From a virus, in the IMG/VR virus record IMGVR_UViG_3300031772_000066, positions 1 through 44,145 of that record: DNA of 44,145 nt; one strand, given 5' to 3'. Positions 24,558-33,828 of this stretch are shown here, in pieces; the stretch's first letter is position 1, and every line of letters starts with the position of its first letter. The translations under genes and the position numbers were made by a program. Below the pieces are notes generated by a model. That model saw only the letters and a program-made list of their open reading frames with translations. It searched no databases and was not told the origin of the DNA.

Positions 24558-27500
24558 ATGCCTAGACTAATATTAGATGAACTACAGAAAACAGGACCAA
24601 CATTAGTGTTAGATGAACCATCTTCAACTTTAGTAGAGGAGACAGGTCCTCATCTAGTTTTAGATGATACGGTAGAAAAAGATGAGCAATTCTCTAAAAT
24701 GTCTCCTCTCAACAAAACGTTAGATATCATTGGTCGACCAGGTTACGCCTTCCGTTCTCTCATCTCCCAAATACAAGATGAGACTAAACAATCTATAGAC
24801 AAGATAGATGAGAAGTATGGAATTGGAGTTGAAGGCGCCATCATCACTCCTGAGACTCAACGAAAGATGGAGAAAGAAAAGAAGATGGCAATACTATCAA
24901 CAAAGCCACAGGTAATGGAGAGGTTGAATGCGGTGTGGAGAGGACTAAGTGGGAAAGAACGTCTCACAGGTAATCAATTGTGGGAGAAGGTTGGAGTGAA
25001 GGGTGTCCCTCTATTAGGGTTTGCAACAGATGTAGCTACCGACCCTCTTATGTATGGAGGGTATAGTGCTATTACGAAGGGGGTAGGAAAGATTGCAGGA
25101 AAAGTAGGTGAGACATCTATGAAGGTTCCTGCCATCAAAACATTAGCTACAACAGTGAGTGAGTCAGCTAAACCTTGGATGGAGTTGATATCTACTAAAT
25201 CCCCCATCCCCGCTATGAACGATATGATAGATAAGTGGTTGTCAGAACGACAGTTCCTGAAAGGGAGGGAGATACAATACGCAGCACAAACTCGACTAGC
25301 AGTTAAATCAATAGCTAGAAAAATGGGGGTGACTCCTAAAGAGATAGGACAACGAACAGCAAATATAATAGAGTTACGCTATCATCCAGAGGAGTTAGCG
25401 AAAGTAGTCCCTAACATCCTTCCTGAAGAGAGAGCACTGGCTAATACACTCCAAAGTCATTGGACTAGTCAGATTGTGGATGAGATGAAACGTGGAGTTC
25501 CTATCTCTCCTCTCTCCAGTGTGAGAGATACTAAAGTGGCTAAGTTGCGAAAGAATCTAGAAGTGATACGAACTGGGTATGGGACGGAGTTGGCTAGGAC
25601 AAGAGCACAGTTAGTGAAAGAATTAGATGTGTATGGTGACCAGAAGTTGGGAGAGGTCACAAATAAGTTGATTGGAGCTAAAGAGAAGATAGAAGATGCA
25701 GCTTATCGTTCCCATCTTGACAATGTAAAGAGGTTGAATACGCAGATAGATTCTATTGATGGACAGATGCGGACGTTGGAAGAGTTAAGGTTGAAGGTAG
25801 CGAAGGGTGGTGGACGTGCTCTATCAGTAGAAGCAGATATACAGAAAACGCAAGGTCTGTTGGATAGAATGAAGTTGAGTGAAGAGGGTGGGTATGCTGT
25901 GGAGCCTAAATTTACTGGTAGTAAAGTTGCGATAGGTGAGGGGAAAGTAGAGATGATAAATGTTTCCGACACTCCTTCCCGTGCAAGAGTAGTGGGTATA
26001 AGTAAGGAAAAATGGGATATTATGGCTACTGATATTAAAACTAATGGCGTTAAGGTTCCCATTATTATAGATAAAGAAAGTGGAATGGTTTTAGATGGAC
26101 ACACAAGATTAACAATAGCGGAAGATTTAGGAATAAAGAAAGTTCCAGTTGTCTATGTAGACAAGTCAAATATGGATAAAACAGACATTACAGCCTTAAA
26201 TAAACAACTTACAGAACAATACAACCCCAAACTCTCCCAACCCACAGGTGTAGTAGTAGAAAAAGGCATTAGACCTCCCAACAAATCCGTCCAAGGTCTC
26301 CTCAATCGAAAGCGTCTTCTCGAACAGAATCTCTCCGACCTCCAATCACAATCGACCAAACCTCTCATCGAAATAGACAAACAACTGAGTAAACTCGAGA
26401 ATCAGTTCTGGTACTTGCATAGTGAGATGGCTGACCGTCTCCAAGACATTCCCGAACTAGCTAAAGGCAGTCTCTACATTAAACAGATTGATGACATTTC
26501 CAAACTCCTCTCAGCCGATATAGAGGTCAACTTAGGAGGGAGGGGAGTGTCGTTAGCTAAACAGATTATGGCTGCGGAAGAGAAGGTAGGTAAACTTCCA
26601 CACACCCCTATTGGTATACCAACAGGAGAGTCGCGTAAACTACTGAAACAGTTGACAATAGAGAGGGCGAAGAGAGAGTTTGGATACTTCCCTCGAATTA
26701 CGACTGATGATGCAAAGAAGATACTATTAAGTATGAGAATTGGACGCACTAAATTATGGACTCCCCAGATGATGAACGCGTTGAAGAGGAGGACAGAAGA
26801 CTTCACATTAGATGAGTTTAATTCGTTTGTGAATGGGTTTGGACTGAAATCTTTAGAAGGGAAGACGCTTGAACAATTCTTCCTCACCGACCCTTCCTAC
26901 ATCTCTGCAGTGAGAGGAACAAGAGGAGCGAAAGCAATCACCTCTGCCGAATTCTTGAGGGAGACAGGAGAGAAGTTCGGTCTCCCCATCGCTGATGCCC
27001 CCTCCACCTACATCCAACTCCCAGAGAATGTTATCAAACTCAACCCCTCTCTTAAGGGACTGGTGTTCCCTAATGAGGTGGCGGCAGAGATAGGGAGAGC
27101 TAGTGAATACTACATGAACCCAAGTTATCGACCTGAGGTATGGGATAGTTTTGTGAAACACTTTGACCAAGTACAGAACGTATGGAAGAGATGGCAATTA
27201 GCTGTGTTTCCTAAATATCATCTCCGAAATATGGTGGGGAATATGTGGAACAACTTCTTAGCTGACGTCTCCGTCGAATACTACCCTAAAGCAAGTGCTC
27301 TTCAAGCTTATCGCAAGTATGGTAACATCCCCTATTATGGAGACCTTGCACGAAAAGGGTTGAGGACGTTGGGGATATCGATAGAGGATGCAAACAAACT
27401 GATACTCGATGCTGAACGCCTAGGAGTCCTCGAACATGGATGGTATGCAAGCGACATCGACTTATCGATACGTCAAGCGATGGGAGGGAAGGGGGGGATT

Positions 27501-28385
27501 AGTGGAAGAGGAATGTTAGTGGGACGTACTATTGAGAATAATGCAAGGTTAGCACATTTTATGGATAGAGTAGTAGGGAGAGGGAAGTCGGTGGAAGAGG
27601 CAGCTCTCTCCGTGAAAAAGTATCTATTCGACTATGGTGACCTCACTCATTTTGAGAGGACAGTTATGAAACGACTCATGCCTTTCTATACTTGGACTAG
27701 AAAAAACATTCCCCTCCAGTTAGAGTCCCTGTTGAAGACTCCTGAGAAGTTTGCACCTCTCGCCATCCCCATCCGTAACCGAGAACCTATCGACCTACTT
27801 AGACTTAAATATACTAACAACAACCTCTACCAACGTCTCCCTCTCGAACTACAACGAACCATAGACACCGTCACCTACATCCCTCTCGAGGGGATATTAC
27901 CAGCAGCTGATTTAGCAAAGATAGCACGACCTCAAGACATCCTCTTTGATTTACTCTCCCCCTTCGTGAAGGAACCAGCACAACAAGCTTTCAATAAAGA
28001 CATCTACTTCGACCAACCTATTCAACGATATAAGGGAGAGAACGCTCCCTTCCTTGGTGCCGACATCCCTGTCCGCATCCGTCACCTCCTCACCACCGTC
28101 TCTCCAGGTGCACGTATCACAAGAGAATTGGATGGATTGGTGACGAAGAAGAAAAACAAACTACCATTAACACCAGCGGAATGGGCATTTGCATCTACCC
28201 TCTCTACTGTATATAAAAGTGATTTAAAAGATTTACGAAGACGTGCATTGACTAAGACGATGGGGGATATAAAAGAGTTGACGATGGGAGCAGCGAATGC
28301 GAAGAGGAATGGGAGAGAAGAGGAATTCAAGTCTATTAAAAACACATTAGACAATGTCGTGAAGGACATGAAAGGAATACGATGA
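24558..28385 (+). CDS. Giant ejection/polyvalent protein with ParB-like domain (1275 aa)
   Basis: The N-terminus has three short repeats of the type L-[IV]-L-D-[ED] (residues about 4-8, 16-20, 30-34). A large helical region with several coiled coils follows. Residues about 455-540 carry a ParB-N-like domain: RARVVGISKEKW...VPIIIDKESGMVLDGHTRLTIAEDLG...VPVVYVD. The C-terminal third (PKYHLRNMVGNMWNN and FYTWTRKNIPLQLE) looks like an ejection-protein channel region. Length exceeds T7 gp16-type proteins slightly. It likely enters the host with the DNA. The ParB part has base use unlike its flanks, suggesting insertion. Confidence 0.75.
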   Translation: MPRLILDELQKTGPTLVLDEPSSTLVEETGPHLVLDDTVEKDEQFSKMSPLNKTLDIIGRPGYAFRSLISQIQDETKQSIDKIDEKYGIGVEGAIITPETQRKMEKEKKMAILSTKPQVMERLNAVWRGLSGKERLTGNQLWEKVGVKGVPLLGFATDVATDPLMYGGYSAITKGVGKIAGKVGETSMKVPAIKTLATTVSESAKPWMELISTKSPIPAMNDMIDKWLSERQFLKGREIQYAAQTRLAVKSIARKMGVTPKEIGQRTANIIELRYHPEELAKVVPNILPEERALANTLQSHWTSQIVDEMKRGVPISPLSSVRDTKVAKLRKNLEVIRTGYGTELARTRAQLVKELDVYGDQKLGEVTNKLIGAKEKIEDAAYRSHLDNVKRLNTQIDSIDGQMRTLEELRLKVAKGGGRALSVEADIQKTQGLLDRMKLSEEGGYAVEPKFTGSKVAIGEGKVEMINVSDTPSRARVVGISKEKWDIMATDIKTNGVKVPIIIDKESGMVLDGHTRLTIAEDLGIKKVPVVYVDKSNMDKTDITALNKQLTEQYNPKLSQPTGVVVEKGIRPPNKSVQGLLNRKRLLEQNLSDLQSQSTKPLIEIDKQLSKLENQFWYLHSEMADRLQDIPELAKGSLYIKQIDDISKLLSADIEVNLGGRGVSLAKQIMAAEEKVGKLPHTPIGIPTGESRKLLKQLTIERAKREFGYFPRITTDDAKKILLSMRIGRTKLWTPQMMNALKRRTEDFTLDEFNSFVNGFGLKSLEGKTLEQFFLTDPSYISAVRGTRGAKAITSAEFLRETGEKFGLPIADAPSTYIQLPENVIKLNPSLKGLVFPNEVAAEIGRASEYYMNPSYRPEVWDSFVKHFDQVQNVWKRWQLAVFPKYHLRNMVGNMWNNFLADVSVEYYPKASALQAYRKYGNIPYYGDLARKGLRTLGISIEDANKLILDAERLGVLEHGWYASDIDLSIRQAMGGKGGISGRGMLVGRTIENNARLAHFMDRVVGRGKSVEEAALSVKKYLFDYGDLTHFERTVMKRLMPFYTWTRKNIPLQLESLLKTPEKFAPLAIPIRNREPIDLLRLKYTNNNLYQRLPLELQRTIDTVTYIPLEGILPAADLAKIARPQDILFDLLSPFVKEPAQQAFNKDIYFDQPIQRYKGENAPFLGADIPVRIRHLLTTVSPGARITRELDGLVTKKKNKLPLTPAEWAFASTLSTVYKSDLKDLRRRALTKTMGDIKELTMGAANAKRNGREEEFKSIKNTLDNVVKDMKGIR

Positions 28386-29482
28386 CACTATTATTCATAT
28401 CAAGAATAGGGGATAGTTTAGGACTAGCTATGCGATGCCTCAGTGAAGGATACTCCATTCTCTTCTACACCGAAGACGAGTCCGCATCCTTCCTAGGAAA
28501 TGGAATAGTGGAGAAGGTAGCATTCTCTAAACATCTCCTAAACCAGAGAGAGGAATGTGTCGCATCTAATATCCATCAACTCTTAACCGAAACCAAACCA
28601 GACCTAGTGGTGGTGGATGGGGAGGGGATGGGGAAAGTAGCGGATTACATTAAAGAACAAGGGGTAAGTGTGTTTGGTAGTTCCCACTGGACCGACTCTC
28701 TCTGCAGTAACGAAAGTTATGCGAGAGAGGTGATGAAGAGGGTAGGGATAGAGAGGTGGAAAGGGGAAGAGGGAGTTAAACTGGAATGTGGAGTGTGGTG
28801 GAATGGACTCTCTTCCATCTCCTCATTCGTGGTATGGAATGAAGACCGCTTCATGACTTCCTCTCTCGGCCCCCTTATTGACTCTGCCAGCAACATCATC
28901 TCTTGTCCTCACTTACATACAGAGTTGGTGGAGAATGGGGTGGGGAAGATGGAGAGATTGTTGAAGAAATCTAAATTCCGAGGTATCCTTTCTCTATCAT
29001 CTATAGTAACGAAAAGTAAATTGTATGCTATCTCCTTCACAACCTCCACCCTCTACCTCTCCTCTCTTCTCGAATTATATAAAGGTTCAGTTGTCGAACT
29101 ACTATTAGCTGTATCAAATGCAAGAAAAAGTGATGGCGAATTCACCACGGACTATGCCCTCTCTCTCCTCCTCTCTGTCCCCCCCTTCCCATCTCCTTCC
29201 AATGGATGTGTAAAGACATTAGTGAAGGGAGTTAGTCCGTCCAACCTCCGTCACCTCTATATGATGGATATGCAGAAAAATGGAGATGTATATGAAAGTG
29301 GAGGTAGGGATGGGAAGTTGATGTTCGTAAGTGCTAGAGGGAGAGATGTGGGGGAAGCAAAGAAACGAGTGATGAAGACCATCTCCAATCTAGACATTGA
29401 CAATGTCCAGTATAGAGTCGACCCCACCACTCGTATCTCTATCGAAGAGAAGAAGTTATTGGAGTGGGGTTATTTAATTTGA
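28382..29482 (+). CDS. PurD-like ATP-grasp protein (366 aa)
   Basis: The N-terminal 120 residues resemble phosphoribosylamine-glycine ligase: a Rossmann-type start, KPDLVVVDGEG, then VFGSSHWTDSLCSNESYAREVMKRVGI, which parallels the PurD 'VFGPS...A-L-E-x-S-K-x-F-A-K' segment. The rest looks like a degenerate ATP-grasp fold with a LGPLID turn. Several catalytic positions cannot be confirmed by eye. Overlap with the ejection gene (ATGA) puts it in the late operon, not with replication. A role in purine supply is possible, but so is a peptide- or base-modifying ligase. Confidence 0.65.
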   Translation: MTLLFISRIGDSLGLAMRCLSEGYSILFYTEDESASFLGNGIVEKVAFSKHLLNQREECVASNIHQLLTETKPDLVVVDGEGMGKVADYIKEQGVSVFGSSHWTDSLCSNESYAREVMKRVGIERWKGEEGVKLECGVWWNGLSSISSFVVWNEDRFMTSSLGPLIDSASNIISCPHLHTELVENGVGKMERLLKKSKFRGILSLSSIVTKSKLYAISFTTSTLYLSSLLELYKGSVVELLLAVSNARKSDGEFTTDYALSLLLSVPPFPSPSNGCVKTLVKGVSPSNLRHLYMMDMQKNGDVYESGGRDGKLMFVSARGRDVGEAKKRVMKTISNLDIDNVQYRVDPTTRISIEEKKLLEWGYLI

Positions 29483-29646
29483 TACTTAATCCCATCTAAT
29501 AAAAATTCAGTATTGACTGCTGTCACACACAACCTCATCAATTCCTTTATTTGTGTATTACTCATTCTCTGAACTCTCCTCTTTCCATCCCACACCTTCT
29601 CCTTCGCTTTACCCAACCAATCATCATATAGAATGATTTGCATCAT
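29470..29646 (-). CDS. Small convergent protein (58 aa)
   Basis: AAAGGA lies 7 nt before the ATG at 29646. The protein starts MMQIILYDDWLGKAKEKVW and is helical and basic. It is the last gene of the leftward operon and overlaps the end of the PurD-like gene by 13 nt, tail to tail. Palindrome copy 4 lies 24 nt upstream of its start. Function unknown. Confidence 0.7.
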   Translation of the reverse strand: MMQIILYDDWLGKAKEKVWDGKRRVQRMSNTQIKELMRLCVTAVNTEFLLDGIKYQIK

Positions 29647-29670
29647 CTTACTATCCTTTCGTTAAAGTTA

Positions 29671-29693
29671 GTAATTTCAATAATTGAACTTAC
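29671..29693. repeat. Dispersed palindrome copy 4
   Basis: Core TTCAATAATTGAA with arms GTAAT and CTTAC. Read on the minus strand it stands 24 nt before the start of the 29470-29646 gene. It is the reverse complement of the copy at 10094. Its end overlaps the stop codon of the upstream minus-strand gene. Confidence 0.9.
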
Positions 29694-29857
29694 ACCCTCT
29701 TCTCTCTCCACGCCCTCTTCTCGTTGTTCACACATAAATCTCTCCGCCACAACGCACTCATATACGCCACCAACGCCTTCTCCAACGTATCCACATTACT
29801 CACTCTATCATAACACTGACTAAAGTGTTCACACTCCTTACAATCGTTGAGTTGCAT
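29690..29857 (-). CDS. Small Cys-rich protein (55 aa)
   Basis: The N-terminus has C6-K-E-C9 and C15 (MQLNDCKECEHFSQC), a possible three- or four-ligand metal site with C42. The remainder is helical and basic. AGGAG lies 9 nt before the ATG. Its stop lies inside palindrome copy 4. Function is unknown, but spacing and ribosome site support a real gene. Confidence 0.65.
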   Translation of the reverse strand: MQLNDCKECEHFSQCYDRVSNVDTLEKALVAYMSALWRRDLCVNNEKRAWREKRV

Positions 29858-29957
29858 CTCTCTTTCTCCTCTCGCATTTAAACCACACCCACTCTACACT
29901 ATCCACCAAATACATTATCCCCACTATTGTTACAAACCCTCCCAAAATCAACCCCAT
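29838..29957 (-). CDS. Single-pass membrane miniprotein, uncertain start (39 aa)
   Basis: One membrane helix (GLILGGFVTIVGIMYLV) is followed by a basic tail. ATG 29957 lacks a good ribosome site. In the same frame, an ATG at 29990 with a perfect AAAGGAGG site is followed by AGT and then TAG, so the natural start is closed at codon 3. The gene may use the weak start, carry a point mutation, or depend on read-through. It overlaps the next gene by 20 nt. Confidence 0.4.
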   Translation of the reverse strand: MGLILGGFVTIVGIMYLVDSVEWVWFKCERRKRDATQRL

Positions 29958-29989
29958 CGCTATACAAAACCCTATCCAAAACTAACTCA

Positions 29990-31180
29990 TCACTGTCCTC
30001 CTTTCATCTTATACCACCTCTTCCCCTCTTTCACATACTGCACCACCCTATCTCCCGCCACCAAATCCATCAACACTTCTTCCAACATCTTACTGTTCAA
30101 ACAGTAACTAAGTTGGCGAGAGAGTGAGACAAAATCAATCTCCTCCTTCCTACATATCGTCCTATACACCTTCTCCATATTCTCCCCTACATCCGTCATC
30201 TGTATTAGGCGGAGTGTGTCTGGTAAGTATTGCTCATTCTTATTCAACGCCCTCAGTGCCATCTTCAACTCAATCTCATCCACCACTAAACTATTCGATT
30301 TAGATACCGACAGACTTATTGCCACCTTCAACAATGTGTCGTGTTTGCGTCCAAAGTATCCATCGAGAGATGCGTATGGTGTCGTCTCAGGTTTGAACAC
30401 TGTCGTATACCACCCTTCATACCACTCCTTCGCCTTATCCGTTAACTTAAACTGTCCTCCCAACTTAGATATAACCTTCAAATCATGTATTAACTTCCCT
30501 TTCAACACCACCATCTCTGGAGTCAGTTCAGGAAATGCAATAAGTTTCTCAGGTTTATCTTGATACACGAAAATAATACGACTCGTAAATCCTCCACCAA
30601 CGGCGTGAGGAGGCATACTATCCTTCAACCATTGTGGTGTCGTGCCCGCAATCATATTACAATACACACAATTCATCACCTCTTTCCCCCTCATCATTGT
30701 ATGATACTCGAAATGCTTCGGACAATCATACCACTTCGTCAACAGTTGCATGAGGTCCATATTTTTCGCTTGCCCTCCCAAAAACACTCCCAACTCATCA
30801 CACACAATGACTCCACCTGATACTCCCTTCGTCTTATATCCATCAACGAATAGTGAAATGATAGCTTCTGGTGTCACCTTCTGACTAACTATCACCACAT
30901 CCTCTCCCATCGTCTCTCTAAAGACTTCATACCCAATCCCAATCGCTGTCGTCTTCCTCACCCTCGCACTCGCCCCTATCAACACTACATACAAATTAGG
31001 ATATAATGTATAATATCCTCTATGTATCCAACACTTCCTCTCTAGCGCACTCGCAATCACCGACGTTCCTACCCAAAAGTGGAACAGACTAGGGGACTCT
31101 GTCTCTTGAGTGTAATCAGCGTATGCTGTCAACCAATCATCTAAGAGACGTTTACCATTCTTCCCGTTCCCATTAGCCAT
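29990..31180 (-). CDS. DUF3987-type ATPase, replicative helicase candidate (396 aa)
   Basis: A P-loop variant GASARVRKTT (residues 69-78) and a Walker B GGVIVCDELG (122-131) match the DUF3987/YfjI-like family, whose members replace DnaB-type helicases or primase-helicases in many phages. The N-terminus begins with the family-type FxFWVGTSVIASAL segment. A C-terminal helical region follows. AGGAG lies 7 nt before the ATG. It is in the same operon as the polymerase, consistent with replication. No primase motifs were seen. Confidence 0.8.
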   Translation of the reverse strand: MANGNGKNGKRLLDDWLTAYADYTQETESPSLFHFWVGTSVIASALERKCWIHRGYYTLYPNLYVVLIGASARVRKTTAIGIGYEVFRETMGEDVVIVSQKVTPEAIISLFVDGYKTKGVSGGVIVCDELGVFLGGQAKNMDLMQLLTKWYDCPKHFEYHTMMRGKEVMNCVYCNMIAGTTPQWLKDSMPPHAVGGGFTSRIIFVYQDKPEKLIAFPELTPEMVVLKGKLIHDLKVISKLGGQFKLTDKAKEWYEGWYTTVFKPETTPYASLDGYFGRKHDTLLKVAISLSVSKSNSLVVDEIELKMALRALNKNEQYLPDTLRLIQMTDVGENMEKVYRTICRKEEIDFVSLSRQLSYCLNSKMLEEVLMDLVAGDRVVQYVKEGKRWYKMKGGQ

Positions 31181-31189
31181 AGATGTCTC

Positions 31190-31438
31190 CTATTTCTTTT
31201 TTAATAGTGTAGATAAAGGAGTTGACTGCCAAATACTACTTATTATTTTTCTTTGATGCCGTCTAAAACTTCGTGTGTATACACTACTTATATATTTCAA
31301 TGAATTCCAGCACTTAAACGCTCCACACTTAACACATTGCCAATACTTTATTTCTCTATTCCCTCCATACCACTTCCAAGATGGACGACCTACATGTGTA
31401 TGTTTCCAACGCATTGTTTTTCTTAAGTGTGCTTTCAT
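31190..31438 (-). CDS. Small basic protein with one Cys pair (82 aa)
   Basis: The ATG overlaps the polymerase stop (ATGA). HTHVGRPSWKWYGGNREIKYWQCVKCGAF (about residues 13-41, given here as a description) resembles small phage zinc-binding proteins with His and CxxC ligands. The C-terminal half is basic. It links polymerase and helicase genes, so a replication accessory role is plausible. Confidence 0.6.
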   Translation of the reverse strand: MKAHLRKTMRWKHTHVGRPSWKWYGGNREIKYWQCVKCGAFKCWNSLKYISSVYTRSFRRHQRKIISSIWQSTPLSTLLKKK

Positions 31439-33810
31439 TTAATCTTCTCCATCTCATCCCAATTCTTCCCTACTTTAATATCTATTGGCATAGTCAGTGT
31501 CTTCCCATTTATATAGATAGGGATGTTGAATACTTCTCTAATAATTAGAATAGTTTGGTCTATACTAGTAATGTCATTACCACACTGTACAACGAATGCA
31601 TCGTGTATCTGCAACATAGGTTCAGGCTTTGCAAATGTTGTGTACTTCCCAGAGTTTGTTAGACTATCCAATCTAATCAATGCTAAGTTTAGGACATCAG
31701 CAACAGTCGACTGTGGAACGAATGCATACGCCTTCCTAAAGAGTTGGTCCCCCCAAAGTCCAAAGAATGTCCTCTTCCTCCCCATAGGAGTAGTCATTGT
31801 TCTACTCTTTCCCAGACGAGATTGGATAGAGAGATGCCACGCCTTTATCCGCGGAAACATATCGAAGTACCTATCTCTAATGGCTCCTGCTGTCTTTCTA
31901 TCTATCTGCGCTCTCCTTGCAAATGTCCACTCTCCTTCTCCATAGTTAAACGCATGAACATGCTTCTTCGCAAACAATCTCCTCGGATTAGGGACATTCT
32001 CATAAGCAGAACCACTCGGCATAAACGATGTTGGTAATGAGTCCGCCGTTAATTGATGTATATCTCCCCCCTTCTCGAATATCTCTATCATCCTCTCTTC
32101 TTCTGATAGATATGCAACCACTCTCGCCTCCGCCTGTGATAAGTCAGCTTCAATAAAAACCTTCCCCTCATCCGCTACAAACATTCTTCTACACACTCCT
32201 GGCGGTATATTCTGAAGATTAGTTCCACTTCTGAAAACAGATTGTCTACTAGACAGTCTACCTGTCTCAGTCCCTCCAATCACATACGAACATCTCATCC
32301 TTCCATCATCCCCTCCCGCATCGTTTAGATACGTTCCTATCAACTTCCTATTCTGTCTAATCCCAAGGATGAGGTCGAATATAGGAGAATTAAACTTATT
32401 CGCCAAATTCTCAAGTGCTTCCTCATTTGTAGTTAACTGCGTCGTCCCTTTCTTATATTGTGGAGGTAGATTAAGCTCAACATACAGTAAATCCTTCAAC
32501 TGTTTCGGACTCATCACGTTAACTATCCTCCCTACCGCTCCTGACAACTTCTCTTCCAACTCTACCGTCTCTTTCTCATACATCTCCATCGCCGACATTC
32601 GAACAGATTGGTCGATAAGGACTCCCCTCATCTGCATCTCTAGTAATATTGGAATGAGTGGATGCACTAACTTATAATAAAAGCCGAAGACTCCAAACTC
32701 CTTCATCTCCTTCTCTATCACATCTGCACACTCATACGTCACACAGGCGTCCATACAGTTATATCTCCAGAAGATTTCATCCGTCCCACTCTTTCCCCAA
32801 TGTTTATAATACGGCTGTCTAGTATATATCGAACAGAGTAGACCTAATGACTTCCCCCCTCCAATGGAGTGCTTCCTCTTCCCTCCCGGACTTTCCTCCT
32901 CACTCGCTGCCATCTCTGGATACACAGTATGATGTCCACACATCGTGTCGAATACTAATCCCTTCACATGCGTGTGATATGGATTGATGAGCATCATAAT
33001 AATGTCGAATTGCGCATTTTGTGCAATCTTCCCTATCTCCTCATCTTCCATAATCTCTTTCACTTGCTTCCATATCTCTATCTCCTCCTCTAGTCTCCAA
33101 TACGGTGCGCCACTCGAATTCGTGAAAGGAATAGATAGTGCATGCCAAGGGTCTGGTGCAAGTGCTATTACAGTTATATGTCCATCCTCATCCGTCTCCA
33201 CATCGAAGCTTATCTTCTTCACCTTCTTTAGTCTACTCAACTCATACATCAATGTCTCGTATAGAGGACGAAGAATAAACTCCCTATTCCTCAATGAATA
33301 TTCAGGTGACTTACTCTCCTCCCTAATCCTCTTAAAATCAAACATCACTAGCGGTATATTATTCCAACTTCTGAGTAAGGCTGCTGGATGAATGGTAGGA
33401 ATAATCTTACACCCTATCTCCTTATTGAATAAGATGGACCCTCTCCAGTTCGTAATCCCTCTCTCTCCAGTCAACGCCCTCAGTGCCTCATTCCCTAACG
33501 CTACTACCACATTAGGATTACATCTCCTAATATCCTCCTTTAAATACTCTATCCCATCAACCAACTCTTGTTTAGGTATATGTTTCTGTCTATCCACATA
33601 AAAATGAGAGAAATCATTATTAGGCGGTCTCACCCTCATCACATTCCCTACTCTACACTCTCCCCTCACCAATCCAGCTTCCATAAGAAGTCGATTGAGG
33701 AGACGTCCCGCTCCCCCACAAAACGGCTTCCCCTCCATCTCCTCCGTCGAACCTGGCGCCTCCCCGCATATATATATCTTCGCGTTCTTAGGTCCATCAA
33801 ATTCTACCAC
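31435..33810 (-). CDS. Uracil-DNA glycosylase / 3'-5' exonuclease / family A DNA polymerase fusion (791 aa)
   Basis: Residues 1-190 are a UDG-superfamily domain: CGEAPGSTEEMEGKPF at 15-30 and IHPAALLR at 140-147. The iron-sulfur Cys set of family 4 enzymes is not complete. Exonuclease motifs follow: FDVETD 202-207, QNAQFD 264-269, YNCMD 350-354. Polymerase signatures are TGRLSS...NLQNIP (516-536), motif A EADLSQAEAR (554-563) and motif C QIHDAF (734-739). In motif B (RxxxKxxxHxxxYG, 611-624) His619 stands where E. coli has Phe762. It replicates phage DNA and may check or use uracil. It is first of the terminal replication genes. Confidence 0.9.
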   Translation of the reverse strand: MVEFDGPKNAKIYICGEAPGSTEEMEGKPFCGGAGRLLNRLLMEAGLVRGECRVGNVMRVRPPNNDFSHFYVDRQKHIPKQELVDGIEYLKEDIRRCNPNVVVALGNEALRALTGERGITNWRGSILFNKEIGCKIIPTIHPAALLRSWNNIPLVMFDFKRIREESKSPEYSLRNREFILRPLYETLMYELSRLKKVKKISFDVETDEDGHITVIALAPDPWHALSIPFTNSSGAPYWRLEEEIEIWKQVKEIMEDEEIGKIAQNAQFDIIMMLINPYHTHVKGLVFDTMCGHHTVYPEMAASEEESPGGKRKHSIGGGKSLGLLCSIYTRQPYYKHWGKSGTDEIFWRYNCMDACVTYECADVIEKEMKEFGVFGFYYKLVHPLIPILLEMQMRGVLIDQSVRMSAMEMYEKETVELEEKLSGAVGRIVNVMSPKQLKDLLYVELNLPPQYKKGTTQLTTNEEALENLANKFNSPIFDLILGIRQNRKLIGTYLNDAGGDDGRMRCSYVIGGTETGRLSSRQSVFRSGTNLQNIPPGVCRRMFVADEGKVFIEADLSQAEARVVAYLSEEERMIEIFEKGGDIHQLTADSLPTSFMPSGSAYENVPNPRRLFAKKHVHAFNYGEGEWTFARRAQIDRKTAGAIRDRYFDMFPRIKAWHLSIQSRLGKSRTMTTPMGRKRTFFGLWGDQLFRKAYAFVPQSTVADVLNLALIRLDSLTNSGKYTTFAKPEPMLQIHDAFVVQCGNDITSIDQTILIIREVFNIPIYINGKTLTMPIDIKVGKNWDEMEKIK

Positions 33811-33828
33811 TCTCTAACTCCTCTCTAT

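Noticed and set aside
29982-29984. Genome-wide TAG recoding
   Set aside because: Several well-supported genes (for example the large terminase and the 61-aa gene ending at 3828) terminate at TAG.
29847-30127. Two plus-strand frames of 66-86 aa
   Set aside because: They are antisense to minus-strand genes with good ribosome sites and have low-complexity Pro/His/Tyr/Ser content.
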